Source: Gallaecimonas xiamenensis 3-C-1 (GTDB taxonomy: Bacteria > Pseudomonadota > Gammaproteobacteria > Enterobacterales > Gallaecimonadaceae). From it: a DNA stretch of 64,000 bases. Shown piece by piece: positions 24,800 through 35,264 of the stretch. The notes under the pieces were generated by a model. That model worked only from the letters and a program-made list of their open reading frames with translations, was not told the DNA's origin and did not search any database. A program made the translations under genes and the position numbers. Within the stretch, counting starts at the first letter, position 1. Each line of letters opens with the position of its first letter. The stretch covers positions 44,262-108,261 of the forward strand of contig NZ_AMRI01000015.1 of assembly GCF_000299915.1 (NCBI RefSeq), read 5' to 3'.

Positions 24800-25753
24800 T
24801 TAATAACGAACCAGGGCCGCACCCCATGCAAAACCGGCGCCAAAGGCTTCCAGCAGCAGGAGTTGGCCACGTTGAATGCGGCCGTCCCGTACCGCCTCGT
24901 CGAGGGCGATGGGCACGGAAGCGGCAGAGGTGTTGCCGTATTTGGCCAGGTTGAGCACCACCTTATCCAGGCCCATGCCCAATTTCTTGGCGGTGGCACT
25001 GATGATGCGGTGGTTGGCCTGGTGCGGTACCAGCCAGTCCAGTTGCTGTTTGTCCAGGCCCGCCTGGTCGAGGATCTCGCTGACCACGTCCGCCAATTTA
25101 GTGACGGCGACCTTGAACACTTCGTTGCCTTTCATCTTCAGCCAGGGGTCGATGCTGGCATCGGTGCGGGAGGGCAAGGCGGCGCAGAGCAGCTCGCCGT
25201 AGTGGCCGTCGGAGTGGATGCAGCTGCCCAGCAGGCCTGGCTCTTCGCTGGCTCCCAGAACCACCGCCCCTGCCCCGTCCCCAAAGAGGATGATGGTAGA
25301 GCGGTCGCTGGGTTCGCAGACCCGGGTCAGCACGTCGGCCCCCACCACCAGCACCTTTTTGGCGCTGCCGGCACGGATGAATTGGTCGGCCACCGTCAAG
25401 GCATAGGTAAAACCTGCACAAGCCGCGCCCAGATCGAAGGCACCGATACCGGGTACGCCCAGCTCGGCCTGCAACCAGCAAGCGGCGGACGGAAAGGAAT
25501 GGGGGGCGGTGGTGGTGGCGAAGATAATGAGATCGAGCTCGCTGGCCTCAAGGCCGGCCGCGTCCAGGGCGGCTTTGGCGGCCGGTACGGCCAGGCTGAC
25601 AACGGTCTCTCCTTCAGCGGCGATACGACGCTCGCTGATACCGGTGCGTTCCACTATCCACTGGTCGGTGGTATCCACCATTTTTTCCAGATCGGCGTTG
25701 CTACGCACCTGGGCAGGCAGATAGCTGCCTGTACCAAGAATTTTTGAATGCAT
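24800..25753 (-). CDS. fabH: 3-oxoacyl-[ACP] synthase III (KAS III)
   Basis: 317 residues. The Cys-His-Asn triad appears in [12 protein letters not shown] (Cys near 112), VPHQANHRI (His near 244) and KYGNTSAAS (Asn near 274). It starts fatty acid synthesis by condensing acetyl-CoA with malonyl-ACP. It follows plsX by nine bases. Confidence 0.97.
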   Translation of the reverse strand: MHSKILGTGSYLPAQVRSNADLEKMVDTTDQWIVERTGISERRIAAEGETVVSLAVPAAKAALDAAGLEASELDLIIFATTTAPHSFPSAACWLQAELGVPGIGAFDLGAACAGFTYALTVADQFIRAGSAKKVLVVGADVLTRVCEPSDRSTIILFGDGAGAVVLGASEEPGLLGSCIHSDGHYGELLCAALPSRTDASIDPWLKMKGNEVFKVAVTKLADVVSEILDQAGLDKQQLDWLVPHQANHRIISATAKKLGMGLDKVVLNLAKYGNTSAASVPIALDEAVRDGRIQRGQLLLLEAFGAGFAWGAALVRY

Positions 25754-25762
25754 GAATAAGGC

Positions 25763-26785
25763 TCAGTGCTTGTCCAGTAAAACGGTTCCGATGGCACTTT
25801 CAATGCCGTCAGGCAGCTTGCGCTCGGCGCTGTGCAAAGCCTGTTCGAGGGCGTTGAAAAAAGCATCAATGCCAGCATTTCCGTGGCTTTTCACGACAAT
25901 ACCGCGCAATCCTACCAGACTGGCCCCGTTGTACTGGTCGGGGTTCACCCTGGCGTAAACCGCTTTGATGAAAGGACGTACCAGCCAGCCCAAAACCCGG
26001 CCCCAAAGGCTATTCCCGAAACTCTCGCGCAGCTGGGCCAGGAAGAACTGGGCAATGCCTTCACAGGTTTTGAGGGTCACATTGCCGACAAAACCGTCAC
26101 AGACGATGACGTCAGCCTTATTGGTGAAGATGTCGTGCCCTTCCAGGTAGCCCACATAGTGGATGCTGGGGGCGTCTTGCAGCAAGTTGGCTGCATGACG
26201 GACCTGGTCGTTGCCCTTGACCTCTTCCTCACCGATGTTGAGCAGGGCCACCCTGGGCCTGTCTATGCCTTCAACGGTGTGAGCCATGGCCGAGCCCATG
26301 ACGGCGAACTGGTAGAGGGTTTCCGAATCGCAGGCGACATTGGCGCCCAAGTCGAGCATGTAAACCCTTTTGCCGTTCACCGCCGGCATGGCGGAGACGA
26401 TGGCGGGCCTATCGATACCGGGCAAGGTCTTGAGAAAATGCCGGGACAGGGCCATCAGGGCGCCGGTGTTACCGGCACTGATACAGGCTTGGGAGCGGCC
26501 TTCGGCCACGTCCTTGACCGCTTCGCCCATGGACGAATCCCGCTTGGTACGCAGGGCGCTGGACGGTCTTTCGTCCATACCGACGGTGCACTGGGCCTGG
26601 ATCAGGGTTAAACGGGGGTGTTGCTGGAGTCCGGCCGCCGCCAGGTGAGCACTGATGTCACCGCAGATAAAGGCGCGAACCGATAAAGAGGGGTAAAGCA
26701 GCAGTGCCCGCGCTATGGCGGGCACTGTTACGGCGGGGCCTAGGTCCCCGCCCATGGCATCTACCGAAAGGGTAAACGCTTGCAA
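25763..26785 (-). CDS. plsX: Phosphate acyltransferase PlsX
   Basis: 340 residues with the family motifs DAMGGDLGP near the N-terminus, SAGNTGALM near 104 and CDGFVGNVTLKTCEG near 230. It makes acyl-phosphate from acyl-ACP for phospholipid synthesis. The only start that keeps the N-terminal strand is TTG at 26785; an in-frame stop lies just upstream and there is no good Shine-Dalgarno, so translation may depend on coupling from rpmF, 15 bases before. Confidence 0.95.
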   Translation of the reverse strand: MQAFTLSVDAMGGDLGPAVTVPAIARALLLYPSLSVRAFICGDISAHLAAAGLQQHPRLTLIQAQCTVGMDERPSSALRTKRDSSMGEAVKDVAEGRSQACISAGNTGALMALSRHFLKTLPGIDRPAIVSAMPAVNGKRVYMLDLGANVACDSETLYQFAVMGSAMAHTVEGIDRPRVALLNIGEEEVKGNDQVRHAANLLQDAPSIHYVGYLEGHDIFTNKADVIVCDGFVGNVTLKTCEGIAQFFLAQLRESFGNSLWGRVLGWLVRPFIKAVYARVNPDQYNGASLVGLRGIVVKSHGNAGIDAFFNALEQALHSAERKLPDGIESAIGTVLLDKH

Positions 26786-26800
26786 GTCAGTTACCGGTGA

Positions 26801-26968
26801 TTAACCGATAACTTTCTTGCCACGGTAAAAACCGTCGGCAGTCACGTGGTGACGGCGGTGGGTTTCACCGGAGGTCTTGTCCACGGACAGGGGGGCAGCG
26901 GTCAGTGCATCGTGGGAACGACGCATGTCGCGGCGGGACCGGGACTTCTTGTTCTGTTGAACGGCCAT
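26801..26968 (-). CDS. rpmF: 50S ribosomal protein L32
   Basis: 55 residues beginning [20 protein letters not shown] and ending [10 protein letters not shown], the standard L32 sequence, without zinc-binding cysteines. It lies between yceD and plsX as in nearly all Gammaproteobacteria, tying a ribosomal protein to lipid synthesis genes. The start ATG has AGGAG upstream. Confidence 0.98.
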   Translation of the reverse strand: MAVQQNKKSRSRRDMRRSHDALTAAPLSVDKTSGETHRRHHVTADGFYRGKKVIG

Positions 26969-26991
26969 TGACTAGTCTCCTTAAATCGTGA

Positions 26992-27513
26992 TCACTTCTT
27001 CTTCAACTGTTCGAGAACAGCGAAGGGGTTCGGACGCTCATCAGCAGGTTCGATCTTGCCAAAACTCATCTCGGACGAAGACACTGCACACTGGTCTTGA
27101 GCATGCATTGCGACCAAGGGCAGTGCCAGGATCAGCTCGTCTTCAATGAGTTTTCGCACGTCGATCTCACCGTTTTCGTCGAGGTCGACAGGCTCATAAG
27201 CTTCCGGGAGCTCTTCTATTACGGTTTTGGCAAAAACCGGTGTGTAGGCGAAGTCTACCTCTGCGAGGAAGGACAGCGGGCCATTGCAGCGCTGGCACAC
27301 CAGCTCGAGCTCCACGGCGGCTTTACCACTGGTAAAGACCAACCCCTGGGCGTCAACACCACAATGAAGTTGCACATCCACTTCGCCCTGCCGGGCTTCT
27401 GACAATTCCATCAAACGCGTCAATTCGGTGACAGGCACCATACCGTCGTAATCATCACGACGTTGGGCGGCTTTCACCGGATCGAGAGTTAAGGGCAGCT
27501 TAACTTTTCGCAT
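26992..27513 (-). CDS. yceD: Large-subunit rRNA accumulation protein YceD (DUF177)
   Basis: 173 residues with the conserved CQRC motif (near residue 76) and the FGKIEPADERPNPFAVL C-terminal block. DUF177 proteins are needed for 23S rRNA accumulation, probably in ribosome assembly. It heads the yceD-rpmF-plsX-fab series and is divergent from maf. An AGGCCC/GGGCCT hairpin lies in the 153-base gap between them (about 27562-27576). Confidence 0.93.
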   Translation of the reverse strand: MRKVKLPLTLDPVKAAQRRDDYDGMVPVTELTRLMELSEARQGEVDVQLHCGVDAQGLVFTSGKAAVELELVCQRCNGPLSFLAEVDFAYTPVFAKTVIEELPEAYEPVDLDENGEIDVRKLIEDELILALPLVAMHAQDQCAVSSSEMSFGKIEPADERPNPFAVLEQLKKK

Positions 27514-27666
27514 AAGGCGCGCATCTTACTCGGGCACTAAGTCCCTGTCAAAAAAGCCAACAGGCCCAATGGGCCTGCAGTGATGAACAAAGCAGTCGCA
27601 CCGCCCTGTTATGCCCGCGCATTTTACGGGAAAATACCCCTACAAGTGAAGATAAAAAGGCGTGCC

Positions 27667-28248
27667 ATGCGATTGATTTTAGGTTCCAGTTCCCCATTTC
27701 GGAAAAGTCTGCTCGAAAAACTGGCAATCGACTTCGATTGTATCAGCCCGGAGCTGGACGAAAGCCCCCTGCCTGGGGAAAGCGTCACCGCCCTGGTTGA
27801 ACGCCTGGCCATCGACAAGGCCAAGGCCGCTGCCGCCCTTGGGACTGGCCCGGCCCTGGTGATCGGCTCTGACCAGCTCTGCGTTATCGACGGCGAGATC
27901 TGCGGCAAGCCCCTCAATCGCGCCAATGCCATAGCCCAGCTCAGCCGCGCCGCCGGCAAGACCGTCACCTTCTATACGGGGCTGGCCCTCTATAACAGTC
28001 AAACTGGCCGCTGCCAGTCCCTGGTGGAACCCTTCGAGGTGCAGTTTCGCTCCCTGACCCTTGGCCAGATAGCAAGCTACGTAGATAAGGAAGAACCCTT
28101 CTGGTGCGCCGGGTCCTTTAAATGCGAAGGCTTGGGGATAGCCTTATTTGAACGGTTGAGCGGCCGGGACCCCAACAGCTTGATAGGTCTGCCGCTCATT
28201 GCCTTGACGGCGATGCTGGAAGAGGAAGGTGCCGGGCCCCTGGGCTAA
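27667..28248 (+). CDS. yceF: Maf/YceF-family nucleoside triphosphate pyrophosphatase
   Basis: 193 residues from the ATG at 27667 (MRLILGSSSPFRKSLL), which matches the family N-terminus; the frame is open further upstream without homology. Conserved motifs are SSSPFRK, the GSDQLC segment and the FKCEGLGI region. YceF hydrolyses 7-methyl-GTP in vitro. It is divergent from yceD, as in E. coli, and its stop overlaps the convergent HAD gene by four bases. Confidence 0.95.
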   Translation: MRLILGSSSPFRKSLLEKLAIDFDCISPELDESPLPGESVTALVERLAIDKAKAAAALGTGPALVIGSDQLCVIDGEICGKPLNRANAIAQLSRAAGKTVTFYTGLALYNSQTGRCQSLVEPFEVQFRSLTLGQIASYVDKEEPFWCAGSFKCEGLGIALFERLSGRDPNSLIGLPLIALTAMLEEEGAGPLG

Positions 28249-28886
28249 GCCAGGGCCCATTGTTGCCAGTCGCTGATCACCCCTTGGGCGCCGGCGGCCA
28301 GCAGCTGCTCGGGGCTGTGCACCCCAAAGCCCACCCCCAGCGCCTTGACACCGGCGGCCTTGGCCATGGCCATGTCCAGTTGCGAGTCCCCTATCATCAG
28401 GGCCCGCTCGGCACTGATGCCGGTTTCGGCCAGGATCTGGGTCAGCATCTCGGGATGGGGCTTGGACTGGGCGTCGTCGGCGGTGCGGCTGGTAACAAAG
28501 TGGCCGGCAAGGCCAGTGGCGGCAAAGACCCGGTCGAGGCCGGCCCTGGCTTTGCCGGTGGCCACCGCCAGGGTTTTACCGGACGCGCCGAGCCTGGCCA
28601 GCATCGCCTCTACCCCGGGGAAAAGCGGGGTCGGGGTCGGGTCCAGCTCCACGTACTGGTCACGGTATTCGGCCAGCAAGGCCGCCCTGCTCCCCTCGTC
28701 CAGGGCCGGAAATAGCCGGTCAAAGGCCGGCATCAGGCTAAGGCCGATGATGTCGCGCACCGCCTGGTCACTGGGTACGCCGAGGTTTAGGGCCTTGGCG
28801 GTGGCCTGCATACTGGAGACGATACGTCCCACCGAGTCCATCAGGGTGCCGTCCCAGTCGAAGATCACCAGGTCGATGTCTTTCAT
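28245..28886 (-). CDS. HAD-IA family phosphatase
   Basis: 213 residues with the HAD motifs DWDGTLMDS (motif I, Asp 9 and 11), ATGKARAGLD (motif II/III region) and MIGDSQLDMAMAKAAG (motif IV). It resembles phosphoglycolate phosphatases but the substrate is unknown. The start overlaps the rluC stop by four bases (ATGA), so it is the second gene of an rluC operon, a common pairing outside the Enterobacteriaceae. Confidence 0.9.
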   Translation of the reverse strand: MKDIDLVIFDWDGTLMDSVGRIVSSMQATAKALNLGVPSDQAVRDIIGLSLMPAFDRLFPALDEGSRAALLAEYRDQYVELDPTPTPLFPGVEAMLARLGASGKTLAVATGKARAGLDRVFAATGLAGHFVTSRTADDAQSKPHPEMLTQILAETGISAERALMIGDSQLDMAMAKAAGVKALGVGFGVHSPEQLLAAGAQGVISDWQQWALA

Positions 28887-29842
28887 CCGCGCTGCCCCAG
28901 GGCCTCAATCAGGGCGGCAAAGCTGCCGTCCGGCTTGGCGGTGACCGACACCGCTTCGCCGGTGTTGGGGTGGGTAAAGGACAAATGCCAGGCGTGCAGC
29001 ATCAGCCGCTCCAGGCCCTGGGCCTTGAGGCGGGCGTCAAATTCCTTGTCACCGTACTTGTCGTCACCGGCGATGGGGTGCCCTGCATGCAGGGTATGGA
29101 CCCGGATCTGGTGGGTACGGCCGGTCACCGGGAAGGCATTGACCAGGGTAGCCAGGCCGCCGAAACGGCGCTCCACCTTAAAACGGGTCTCGCTGGCTTT
29201 GCCTTCGGCGTCCACCCGCACCACCCGCTCACCCGATTGCAGGGTGTTTTTTAAAAGGGGCGCGCGGATGACCCGCTTGGCGCTGGGCCAGTCACCCCGC
29301 ACCAGACACAGGTAGTCCTTCTGCATGGTTTTTTCACGAAGGGCTTCGTGTAAGCCGCGCAGGGCCGAGCGCTTCTTGGCGATAAGAATGCAGCCGGAGG
29401 TGTCTCTGTCCAGGCGGTGCACCAGCTCCAGGAAACGGGCATCGGGGCGCAGCGCCCGCAGCCCTTCGATAAGGCCAAAAGACAGCCCGGAACCGCCATG
29501 TACCGCCAGGCCCGCCGGTTTGTTAACCACCATCAGGCAGTCGTCTTCGTAGAGCACGCAGTCGTTCAGGCGCGATACCTGGCTGAGGTTGGCGTTGGGC
29601 AGGGCCTTTTCTTCGGCCACCCGCAGCGGCGGGATACGCACTTGGTCCCCCGCCATCAGCTTATATTCGGGCTTAACGCGCTTTTTGTTGACCCGGACCT
29701 CGCCCTTACGTAAAACACGGTAAATAAGGCTCTTCGGCACTCCCTTTAAGAAAGTCCGCAAGAAGTTGTCGATGCGTTGGCCGGCCAGATCCGGTTCAAC
29801 GGCCACATACTGCACTGTGGCGGTGTTGTTGGCTGTGCTCAT
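28883..29842 (-). CDS. rluC: 23S rRNA pseudouridine(955/2504/2580) synthase RluC
   Basis: 319 residues. An N-terminal S4 domain (RIDNFLRTFLKGVPKSLIYR) is followed by the RluA-type catalytic core, with the catalytic Asp in HRLDRDTSGCILIAKK near residue 144. It converts three uridines of 23S rRNA. It is divergent from rne with a 418-base spacer, the same arrangement as in E. coli. Confidence 0.96.
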   Translation of the reverse strand: MSTANNTATVQYVAVEPDLAGQRIDNFLRTFLKGVPKSLIYRVLRKGEVRVNKKRVKPEYKLMAGDQVRIPPLRVAEEKALPNANLSQVSRLNDCVLYEDDCLMVVNKPAGLAVHGGSGLSFGLIEGLRALRPDARFLELVHRLDRDTSGCILIAKKRSALRGLHEALREKTMQKDYLCLVRGDWPSAKRVIRAPLLKNTLQSGERVVRVDAEGKASETRFKVERRFGGLATLVNAFPVTGRTHQIRVHTLHAGHPIAGDDKYGDKEFDARLKAQGLERLMLHAWHLSFTHPNTGEAVSVTAKPDGSFAALIEALGQRG

Positions 29843-30260
29843 AGGGGGCGCATTCTAACACAGGGGAGAGTGGCGAAGTATGCTTGCCGAAATCCCAAAA
29901 TCAATGGGATAATATATAAGCCTCTATTCGAACTACGATTAGCCAGGCAGTTTTGAATTTCCGGGGCACGGTCAGAATGCCGGGCCCCAATTTTGAAAAG
30001 GCACAGCTTCGCGCCTGTAGAGCGCGTCACTGGACTTGAAATACGACTGGATGCCTTTTTGGTGATAGGCCTTTGGTTTGGCGAGTACGCCGGACCCATC
30101 ACCAGACATCGTTCAAACGAAAAACAAGTGGAAACGCCGAGAGCGCCCCAACCTTCACCCAGCCGGGAGGCTGCCTGTACGACCTGCACGGGGCCAGGCC
30201 CAGAGGATGCGCATCGAGAGGATGCGAGTGCTGTGACCATTACAAGGTAATGAGTCACTT
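29843..30260 (+). promoter_or_regulatory. rne promoter and long 5' leader
   Basis: This 418-base gene-free stretch holds a plus-strand promoter candidate TTGCCG-N18-GATAAT (29884-29913), giving a leader of about 340 nt. E. coli rne has a comparable 361-nt leader whose hairpins let RNase E autoregulate its mRNA. GC-rich self-complementary segments occur around 29960-29992. A four-codon frame (ATG at 30250) ends in TGA overlapping the rne ATG. Confidence 0.65.
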
Positions 30261-33194
30261 ATGAAAAGAATGCTAATCAACGCAACTCAGGCTGAAGAGT
30301 TGCGGGTGGCTTTGGTGGACGGCCAGAAACTCTATGATCTGGATATCGAACACCCGGGCCACGAACAAAAGAAAGCCAACATATACAAAGGTAAGATCAC
30401 CCGCGTAGAACCCAGCCTGGAAGCGGCATTTGTCGACTACGGTGCTGAACGCCATGGTTTCCTCCCCTTAAAAGAGATTGCCCGCAGCTATTTTTCCGAG
30501 AATGCCAAAGGCGCTGGCCGCCCCAACATCAAGGATGTGGTCAAGGAAGGTCAGGAAGTCATAGTCCAGATCGATAAGGAAGAACGTGGTAACAAGGGCG
30601 CCGCCCTCACCACTTTCCTGAGCCTGGCCGGTTCCTACCTGGTACTGATGCCCAACAACCCCCGCGCCGGTGGTATTTCCCGCCGCATCGAGGGTGAAGA
30701 GCGCACCGAACTCAAAGAAGCCCTGTCCAGCCTGCAGCTGCCCGAGGGTATGGGCCTTATCGTCCGTACCGCCGGCGTCGGCAAGTCTGCCGAAGAGCTC
30801 AAATGGGACCTGGACGTGCTGCAACATCACTGGCAGAACATCCAGGAAGCGGCAGCCAGCCGCCCTGCCCCCTTCCTGATCCATCAGGAGTCCAACGTCA
30901 TAGTCCGGGCCATCCGTGACTACCTGCGCCGTGACGTGGGCGAGATCGTCATCGACCACAACAGGGTCTTTGAAGAGGTTAAAAGCCATATCCAGACCAT
31001 GCGTCCGGACTTCATTACCAAGGTCAAGCCTTATAAAGGCGAGATCCCCCTGTTCAACTATTACCAGATTGAATTGCAGATTGAATCCGCCTTCCAGCGG
31101 GAAGTGCGTCTGCCTTCCGGTGGCTCCATCGTTATCGACAGCACCGAAGCCCTGACCGCCATCGATATCAACTCTGCCCGCGCCACCAAAGGCGGCGATA
31201 TCGAAGAGACGGCCCTGAACACCAACCTGGAAGCGGCCGACGAAATTGCCCGTCAGCTGCGCCTGCGCGACTTGGGCGGCCTGGTGGTGATCGACTTTAT
31301 CGACATGACCCCGGCCCGCCACCAGCGGGAAGTGGAAAACCGCCTGGCCGATGCGGTGCGCGCCGACCGTGCCCGGGTCCAGTTGGGCCGTATCAGCCGC
31401 TTTGGCCTGATGGAAATGTCGCGCCAGCGTCTGCGTCCGTCCCTGGGTGACGCCTCCAACCACATCTGCCCCCGTTGTACCGGTACCGGCTATGTGCGTT
31501 CCACCGAGTCCCTGGCCCTGTCCATTCTGCGCCTGATTGAGGAAGAGTCTCTTAAAGACAACACCGCCCAGGTCGAAGCCCAGGTGCCGGTCAGCGTGGC
31601 TGCCTACCTGCTGAATGAAAAACGCGGAGCCATCCGCTTTATCGAACAGCGCCATGATGTTCGGGTCTTCATCGTGCCCAACCCGCACCTGGAAACCCCT
31701 CACTTCGAGGTGATCCGTCACCGCGAAGACGACGAGATTGAAGAGCCCTCCTACGATCTCACCAAAAAGCCCGAAGACCAGAAGCCGGTCTACGTGCCGC
31801 CGGTGGCCGCCAAGCACAAGCATGACGAGCCGGCCCTTAAAGGCCTGCAGGCACCTGCCGCCCCGGCCCCCAGTGCCCCTAAAGCCGCAGCGCCCAGCAA
31901 GCCTGTCCGTCAGGAATCCAAGGCACCGGCCAAGCCTGGTCTTATCAGCCGCATCATCAAGGCCCTGTTTGGCAGCAAGGAAGAAGAAGCGCCCAAGTCC
32001 CAGGACAACAAGCGCCAGCAACACAACCGTAAGGGCGTGGATGCCCGTCGCCAGCAAAAAGGCCGTGGTGGTCGCAACCGCGACGACCAACAGCGCCAAG
32101 GCCGCGACGACAAGCGTAGCCAGGACGGTGAGCAACGTCGCGAGCGCAACCCGCGCAACCGTGATGAGCGCCGCGACGACCGTCGTGACGAGCAACGCCA
32201 AGGCCGTGAAGACAACCGCAACCGTGACCGCGATAACCGCGCCCGTGACGAACGCGCTGCCGAGCAACGTGAAAGCCGCCGCGAGGAAGAACGCAACAAG
32301 CGCCGTCAGCGTGATGACGAGCAACGTGACACCAAGCGTCAGCAAAAAGCCCGTGAAGAGCAGCCCACTGCCGAGGCCAACGAGGCCAAGGAAGATCTGC
32401 TGGACAAGGTGCCTCAACAGCGCCGCGAGCGTCGCCAGCTGAACCAGTCGGTACGCATGAAAGACGGTGAGACCCAGGCCGCCCCTGCCGTTAAGGCCAG
32501 CAGCCCGGTGCAGGCCGAGGCCGTCAAGGTTGCCGAGAAAGCCGAGCGCCAGCAGGTTGCCGAGCCGGTCGAGGTTGTCGCCGAGGAAGTCACCGAGAGC
32601 CAAGACGAGCAAGGTGACAACCGTCAGCGTCGCCGTGGCCCCCGCCACCTGCGTGGTCATCGCCGTCAGCGCCCTGAGCGCAGCGAGCAAAGTGTTGAAG
32701 GTGCCACCGAGCAGCTCGACCTGGCTTCAGAGGCTCCCCAAACCGATCTGGTGGAAACCCAAGTAGAAGCGGCTCCGGTTAAAGAGGAGGCCCCTGTTGT
32801 TCAGGCGCCTGTAGTCGAGCCGAGCCCTGCTGTGGTCGAAGAGCCCAAGGTCGCCGAGGTGGCTGTTGCCGCTGAACCTGCCGAGCAGACGCCGGTTGAG
32901 GCTCCTGTAGCGGTAGAAGCTACTCCAGAAGTGGTAGCGGCCCCTGTGGTTGCCGAAGAGCCTAAAGCCGAGCAAGTGGTAAAAGCCAAGGCACCGAAAG
33001 CCAAGTCTGCCCCCAAAGCAGCCAAGCCCAAAGGCCGGGCCCAGGCCCCCATGGCCCGCCCTGCGGAAGTGGCCCTGGCCCCTGTGGTACGTAACCCTCA
33101 GCCGCTGGAGCGCCAAGCCGTTGCCCACAGTGGCCGAGCCGGTGGTTTGAATGACGCTGTCAGCCGCGTCTCCAGCCCCATGGCCAAGGTCTAA
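30261..33194 (+). CDS. rne: Ribonuclease E
   Basis: 977 residues. The catalytic half contains an S1 domain (about 35-125), the catalytic aspartates in [10 protein letters not shown] and [10 protein letters not shown], and the zinc-link CPRCTGTG near 405. An amphipathic membrane-targeting helix ([13 protein letters not shown]) lies near 557-569. The C-terminal scaffold is disordered: an Arg/Asp/Gln-rich stretch (about 590-720) that would bind RNA, an Ala/Pro/Glu/Val-rich linker, and a conserved tail near 940-977. It initiates mRNA decay and processes rRNA and tRNA. The start is preceded by a weakly spaced AAGG and a tiny overlapping frame. Confidence 0.97.
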   Translation: MKRMLINATQAEELRVALVDGQKLYDLDIEHPGHEQKKANIYKGKITRVEPSLEAAFVDYGAERHGFLPLKEIARSYFSENAKGAGRPNIKDVVKEGQEVIVQIDKEERGNKGAALTTFLSLAGSYLVLMPNNPRAGGISRRIEGEERTELKEALSSLQLPEGMGLIVRTAGVGKSAEELKWDLDVLQHHWQNIQEAAASRPAPFLIHQESNVIVRAIRDYLRRDVGEIVIDHNRVFEEVKSHIQTMRPDFITKVKPYKGEIPLFNYYQIELQIESAFQREVRLPSGGSIVIDSTEALTAIDINSARATKGGDIEETALNTNLEAADEIARQLRLRDLGGLVVIDFIDMTPARHQREVENRLADAVRADRARVQLGRISRFGLMEMSRQRLRPSLGDASNHICPRCTGTGYVRSTESLALSILRLIEEESLKDNTAQVEAQVPVSVAAYLLNEKRGAIRFIEQRHDVRVFIVPNPHLETPHFEVIRHREDDEIEEPSYDLTKKPEDQKPVYVPPVAAKHKHDEPALKGLQAPAAPAPSAPKAAAPSKPVRQESKAPAKPGLISRIIKALFGSKEEEAPKSQDNKRQQHNRKGVDARRQQKGRGGRNRDDQQRQGRDDKRSQDGEQRRERNPRNRDERRDDRRDEQRQGREDNRNRDRDNRARDERAAEQRESRREEERNKRRQRDDEQRDTKRQQKAREEQPTAEANEAKEDLLDKVPQQRRERRQLNQSVRMKDGETQAAPAVKASSPVQAEAVKVAEKAERQQVAEPVEVVAEEVTESQDEQGDNRQRRRGPRHLRGHRRQRPERSEQSVEGATEQLDLASEAPQTDLVETQVEAAPVKEEAPVVQAPVVEPSPAVVEEPKVAEVAVAAEPAEQTPVEAPVAVEATPEVVAAPVVAEEPKAEQVVKAKAPKAKSAPKAAKPKGRAQAPMARPAEVALAPVVRNPQPLERQAVAHSGRAGGLNDAVSRVSSPMAKV

Positions 33195-33209
33195 GGCTAG
33201 CAAGCGAAA

Positions 33210-33236
33210 AAGGCGCCTCAAGGGCGCCTTTTTTTA
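33210..33236. terminator. Terminator of rne, usable by the convergent phosphatase gene
   Basis: AAGGCGCC-TCAAG-GGCGCCTT followed by TTTTT on the plus strand and preceded by AAAAA, so it can work in both directions. Confidence 0.88.
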
Positions 33237-33251
33237 TGGCCGTTCCATGCC

Positions 33252-33722
33252 TCAGGGGCGCAGGCTTTTCAGCAGGCCAGCCGTAGCCGCCTCCACCAGA
33301 TCCAAAACCTCTTCGAAGCCCTGGCCCCCACCGTAGTATGGGTCCGGCACTTCATCCACTCCCAGTTCCGGAGCGTAGCTCAGCAGCAGCTTGACCTTGT
33401 GCCTGTGACGTTCAGGGCAGCGGCTGATAAGGTCGCCGTAGTTACGCCTGTCCATGGCCAGCAGCAGATCGAAATGGACGAAGTCGTCGCTGGTAACCTG
33501 ACGGGCCAGGATCTGGGAAAAGTCATACCCCCTGGCCTCCCCGGCTTGGCGGGCACGGCGATCAGGGCTTTCTCCGGCGTGATAGCCGATGGTTCCGGCT
33601 GAGTCCACTTCCACTTCAATACCGGCATCGGCAAAGTGCTTTTCGGCTACCGCCTGGGCTGTGGGCGAACGGCAGATATTGCCCATGCACACCATCAGGA
33701 TCCGGGTTTTTTGTATGGCCAC
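33252..33722 (-). CDS. Low-molecular-weight protein-tyrosine phosphatase
   Basis: 156 residues with the P-loop CMGNICRS (C-x5-R, Cys 12) at the N-terminus and the general-acid motif DEVPDPYYGG near 127. Members dephosphorylate tyrosine residues; in proteobacteria many act on tyrosine kinases of polysaccharide synthesis, but no such genes are nearby. The start is GTG at 33722 with GGGGGAG upstream. It is convergent with rne. Confidence 0.93.
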   Translation of the reverse strand: MAIQKTRILMVCMGNICRSPTAQAVAEKHFADAGIEVEVDSAGTIGYHAGESPDRRARQAGEARGYDFSQILARQVTSDDFVHFDLLLAMDRRNYGDLISRCPERHRHKVKLLLSYAPELGVDEVPDPYYGGGQGFEEVLDLVEAATAGLLKSLRP

Positions 33723-33960
33723 GCTGCTCCCCCACAGTGACTGTTAACCCTATTACCCCTGACTTTTGAATAAAGTTCAAGCAGTTAAAGCCGGAGCTTG
33801 AGCCTGCGCTGACCCAAGCTTCGACTGTAAATGTGACCAAGGCAGGGTTTTTCCACAAAGATTTAGCTTTTGCTTATTAAAAAGTGCGGGACATCCGTTT
33901 TATAACTAATTGGTAACCTATGAATTGCCACGGGTAACACAGGGACCAAAGGACAGGTGT

Positions 33961-35262
33961 ATGTTTCAACACAAGAAGCAGTGGTTAGCTCAGATAGGGG
34001 CGCTCAAGGACATGGTGTCGCAATACAGCGACGACCTTGGGGCTATCAAGCACCATATTGGCTACATCAGCTTTAAACCTGATGGCACCATTACCGAAGT
34101 AAACGATATCTTCTGCCAAGTGACCGGCTACCAACGGGAGACCCTGATTGGCCAACATCATCGGCTTTTTTGTAGCGATGCTCTCAGCCAATCGGCGCAG
34201 TACCAGCAGTTTTGGCGTGAGCTGGCCGCCGGTATTCCCCAGCGGGGCACGTTCAGGCGTTTAAAGAAGAATGGTGAGCCCCTTTGGCTGGAGGCCACCT
34301 ACTTTCCGGTACCAGGCCAGGATGGCCAGGTGCACAAGATCATCAAGATAGCGGCCGACATCAGCAAAGACGTCCAGGCTCTTCAGGAAAAGAACGCCAT
34401 CTTCGATGCGGTGAACAAATCCCAGGCGGTTATCGAGTTCACACCGGACGGCTATGTGCTGAACGCCAATGCCCTGTTCCTGGCCACTTTCGGCTATGAG
34501 CTGGAGCAGGTACAAGGCAAGCACCACAAGCTGTTTTGCAATCCCGAGTTTTACGACCGCAATCCCCATTTTTGGCAACGCCTGCAGCAAGGGGAGCATT
34601 ATGCCGGCAAGTTTGAACGGTTGCGGGCCGATGGCCGGGCGGTCTGGTTGGAGGCCACCTATAACCCCGTGATCAACGAAGACGGCAAGGTCTATAAGAT
34701 CATCAAGTTCGCCAGCGATATCACCGACAGGATACAACGACTGCAACAAGCCGCCGAGGTCGCAGCCAGCACCTCGGAGCAGACCTCCCAGATCACCACC
34801 AATGCCAAACACGCCCTGGACGATGCGGTCCACACCTCAGAGCATATTACCGATCAGGTGCAGGCGGCCCGCCAGACCAGCGCATCCATGCAAAAGCACT
34901 CGCTCAGCATCAGCGAAATCGTCTCCACCATCAGGGCCATTGCCGACCAAACCAACCTGTTGGCGCTCAATGCCGCTATTGAGGCGGCCAGGGCCGGCGA
35001 TCAGGGCCGGGGCTTTGCGGTAGTGGCGGATGAGGTACGCAAGCTGGCCCAGCGGACCAGTATCGCCACTGAGGAAATCGCCAAGGTGGTCTCGGCCAAC
35101 AGCGATCTCATCAATACCCTGGGCAGCCAGATGGAAGGGATCAACGCCGAAGCCGGACAAGGCCAACACATGATCTGCGACATCAACCAAGGGATGGAAG
35201 AAGTGGAAAAAGGCGTGTTGAATTTTTCCAGCCTGATCCACGAACTGACCACCGCCATGTAG
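33961..35262 (+). CDS. Soluble double-PAS methyl-accepting chemotaxis-type transducer
   Basis: 433 residues from the ATG at 33961 (AAAGGACAGG upstream). Two similar PAS domains lie at about 20-130 and 140-250; they share motifs such as GxHHxLFC and WLEATYxPV, so the second looks like a duplicate. A short MCP signalling domain follows, with the hairpin tip [31 protein letters not shown] split around residue 345. There are no transmembrane segments, so it should sense a cytoplasmic or redox cue, in the style of Aer-like soluble receptors. It probably signals through CheA/CheW encoded elsewhere. Confidence 0.88.
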   Translation: MFQHKKQWLAQIGALKDMVSQYSDDLGAIKHHIGYISFKPDGTITEVNDIFCQVTGYQRETLIGQHHRLFCSDALSQSAQYQQFWRELAAGIPQRGTFRRLKKNGEPLWLEATYFPVPGQDGQVHKIIKIAADISKDVQALQEKNAIFDAVNKSQAVIEFTPDGYVLNANALFLATFGYELEQVQGKHHKLFCNPEFYDRNPHFWQRLQQGEHYAGKFERLRADGRAVWLEATYNPVINEDGKVYKIIKFASDITDRIQRLQQAAEVAASTSEQTSQITTNAKHALDDAVHTSEHITDQVQAARQTSASMQKHSLSISEIVSTIRAIADQTNLLALNAAIEAARAGDQGRGFAVVADEVRKLAQRTSIATEEIAKVVSANSDLINTLGSQMEGINAEAGQGQHMICDINQGMEEVEKGVLNFSSLIHELTTAM

Positions 35263-35264
35263 GA

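Noticed and set aside
23876..25747. 623-codon plus-strand open frame opposite fabD and fabH
   Set aside because: Spans two well-conserved genes and the gap between them on the other strand; sequence is Gly/His/Gln-rich noise.
32040..32400. Repeat array or CRISPR-like signal within rne
   Set aside because: The GC-rich near-repeats are in-frame Arg/Asp/Gln codons of the RNase E scaffold, without regular spacing.
30468..32690. 740-codon minus-strand open frame opposite rne
   Set aside because: Composition is Leu/Ala/Val/Thr-rich mirror of the Arg/Asp/Gln repeats of RNase E; no domain, no ribosome-binding site.
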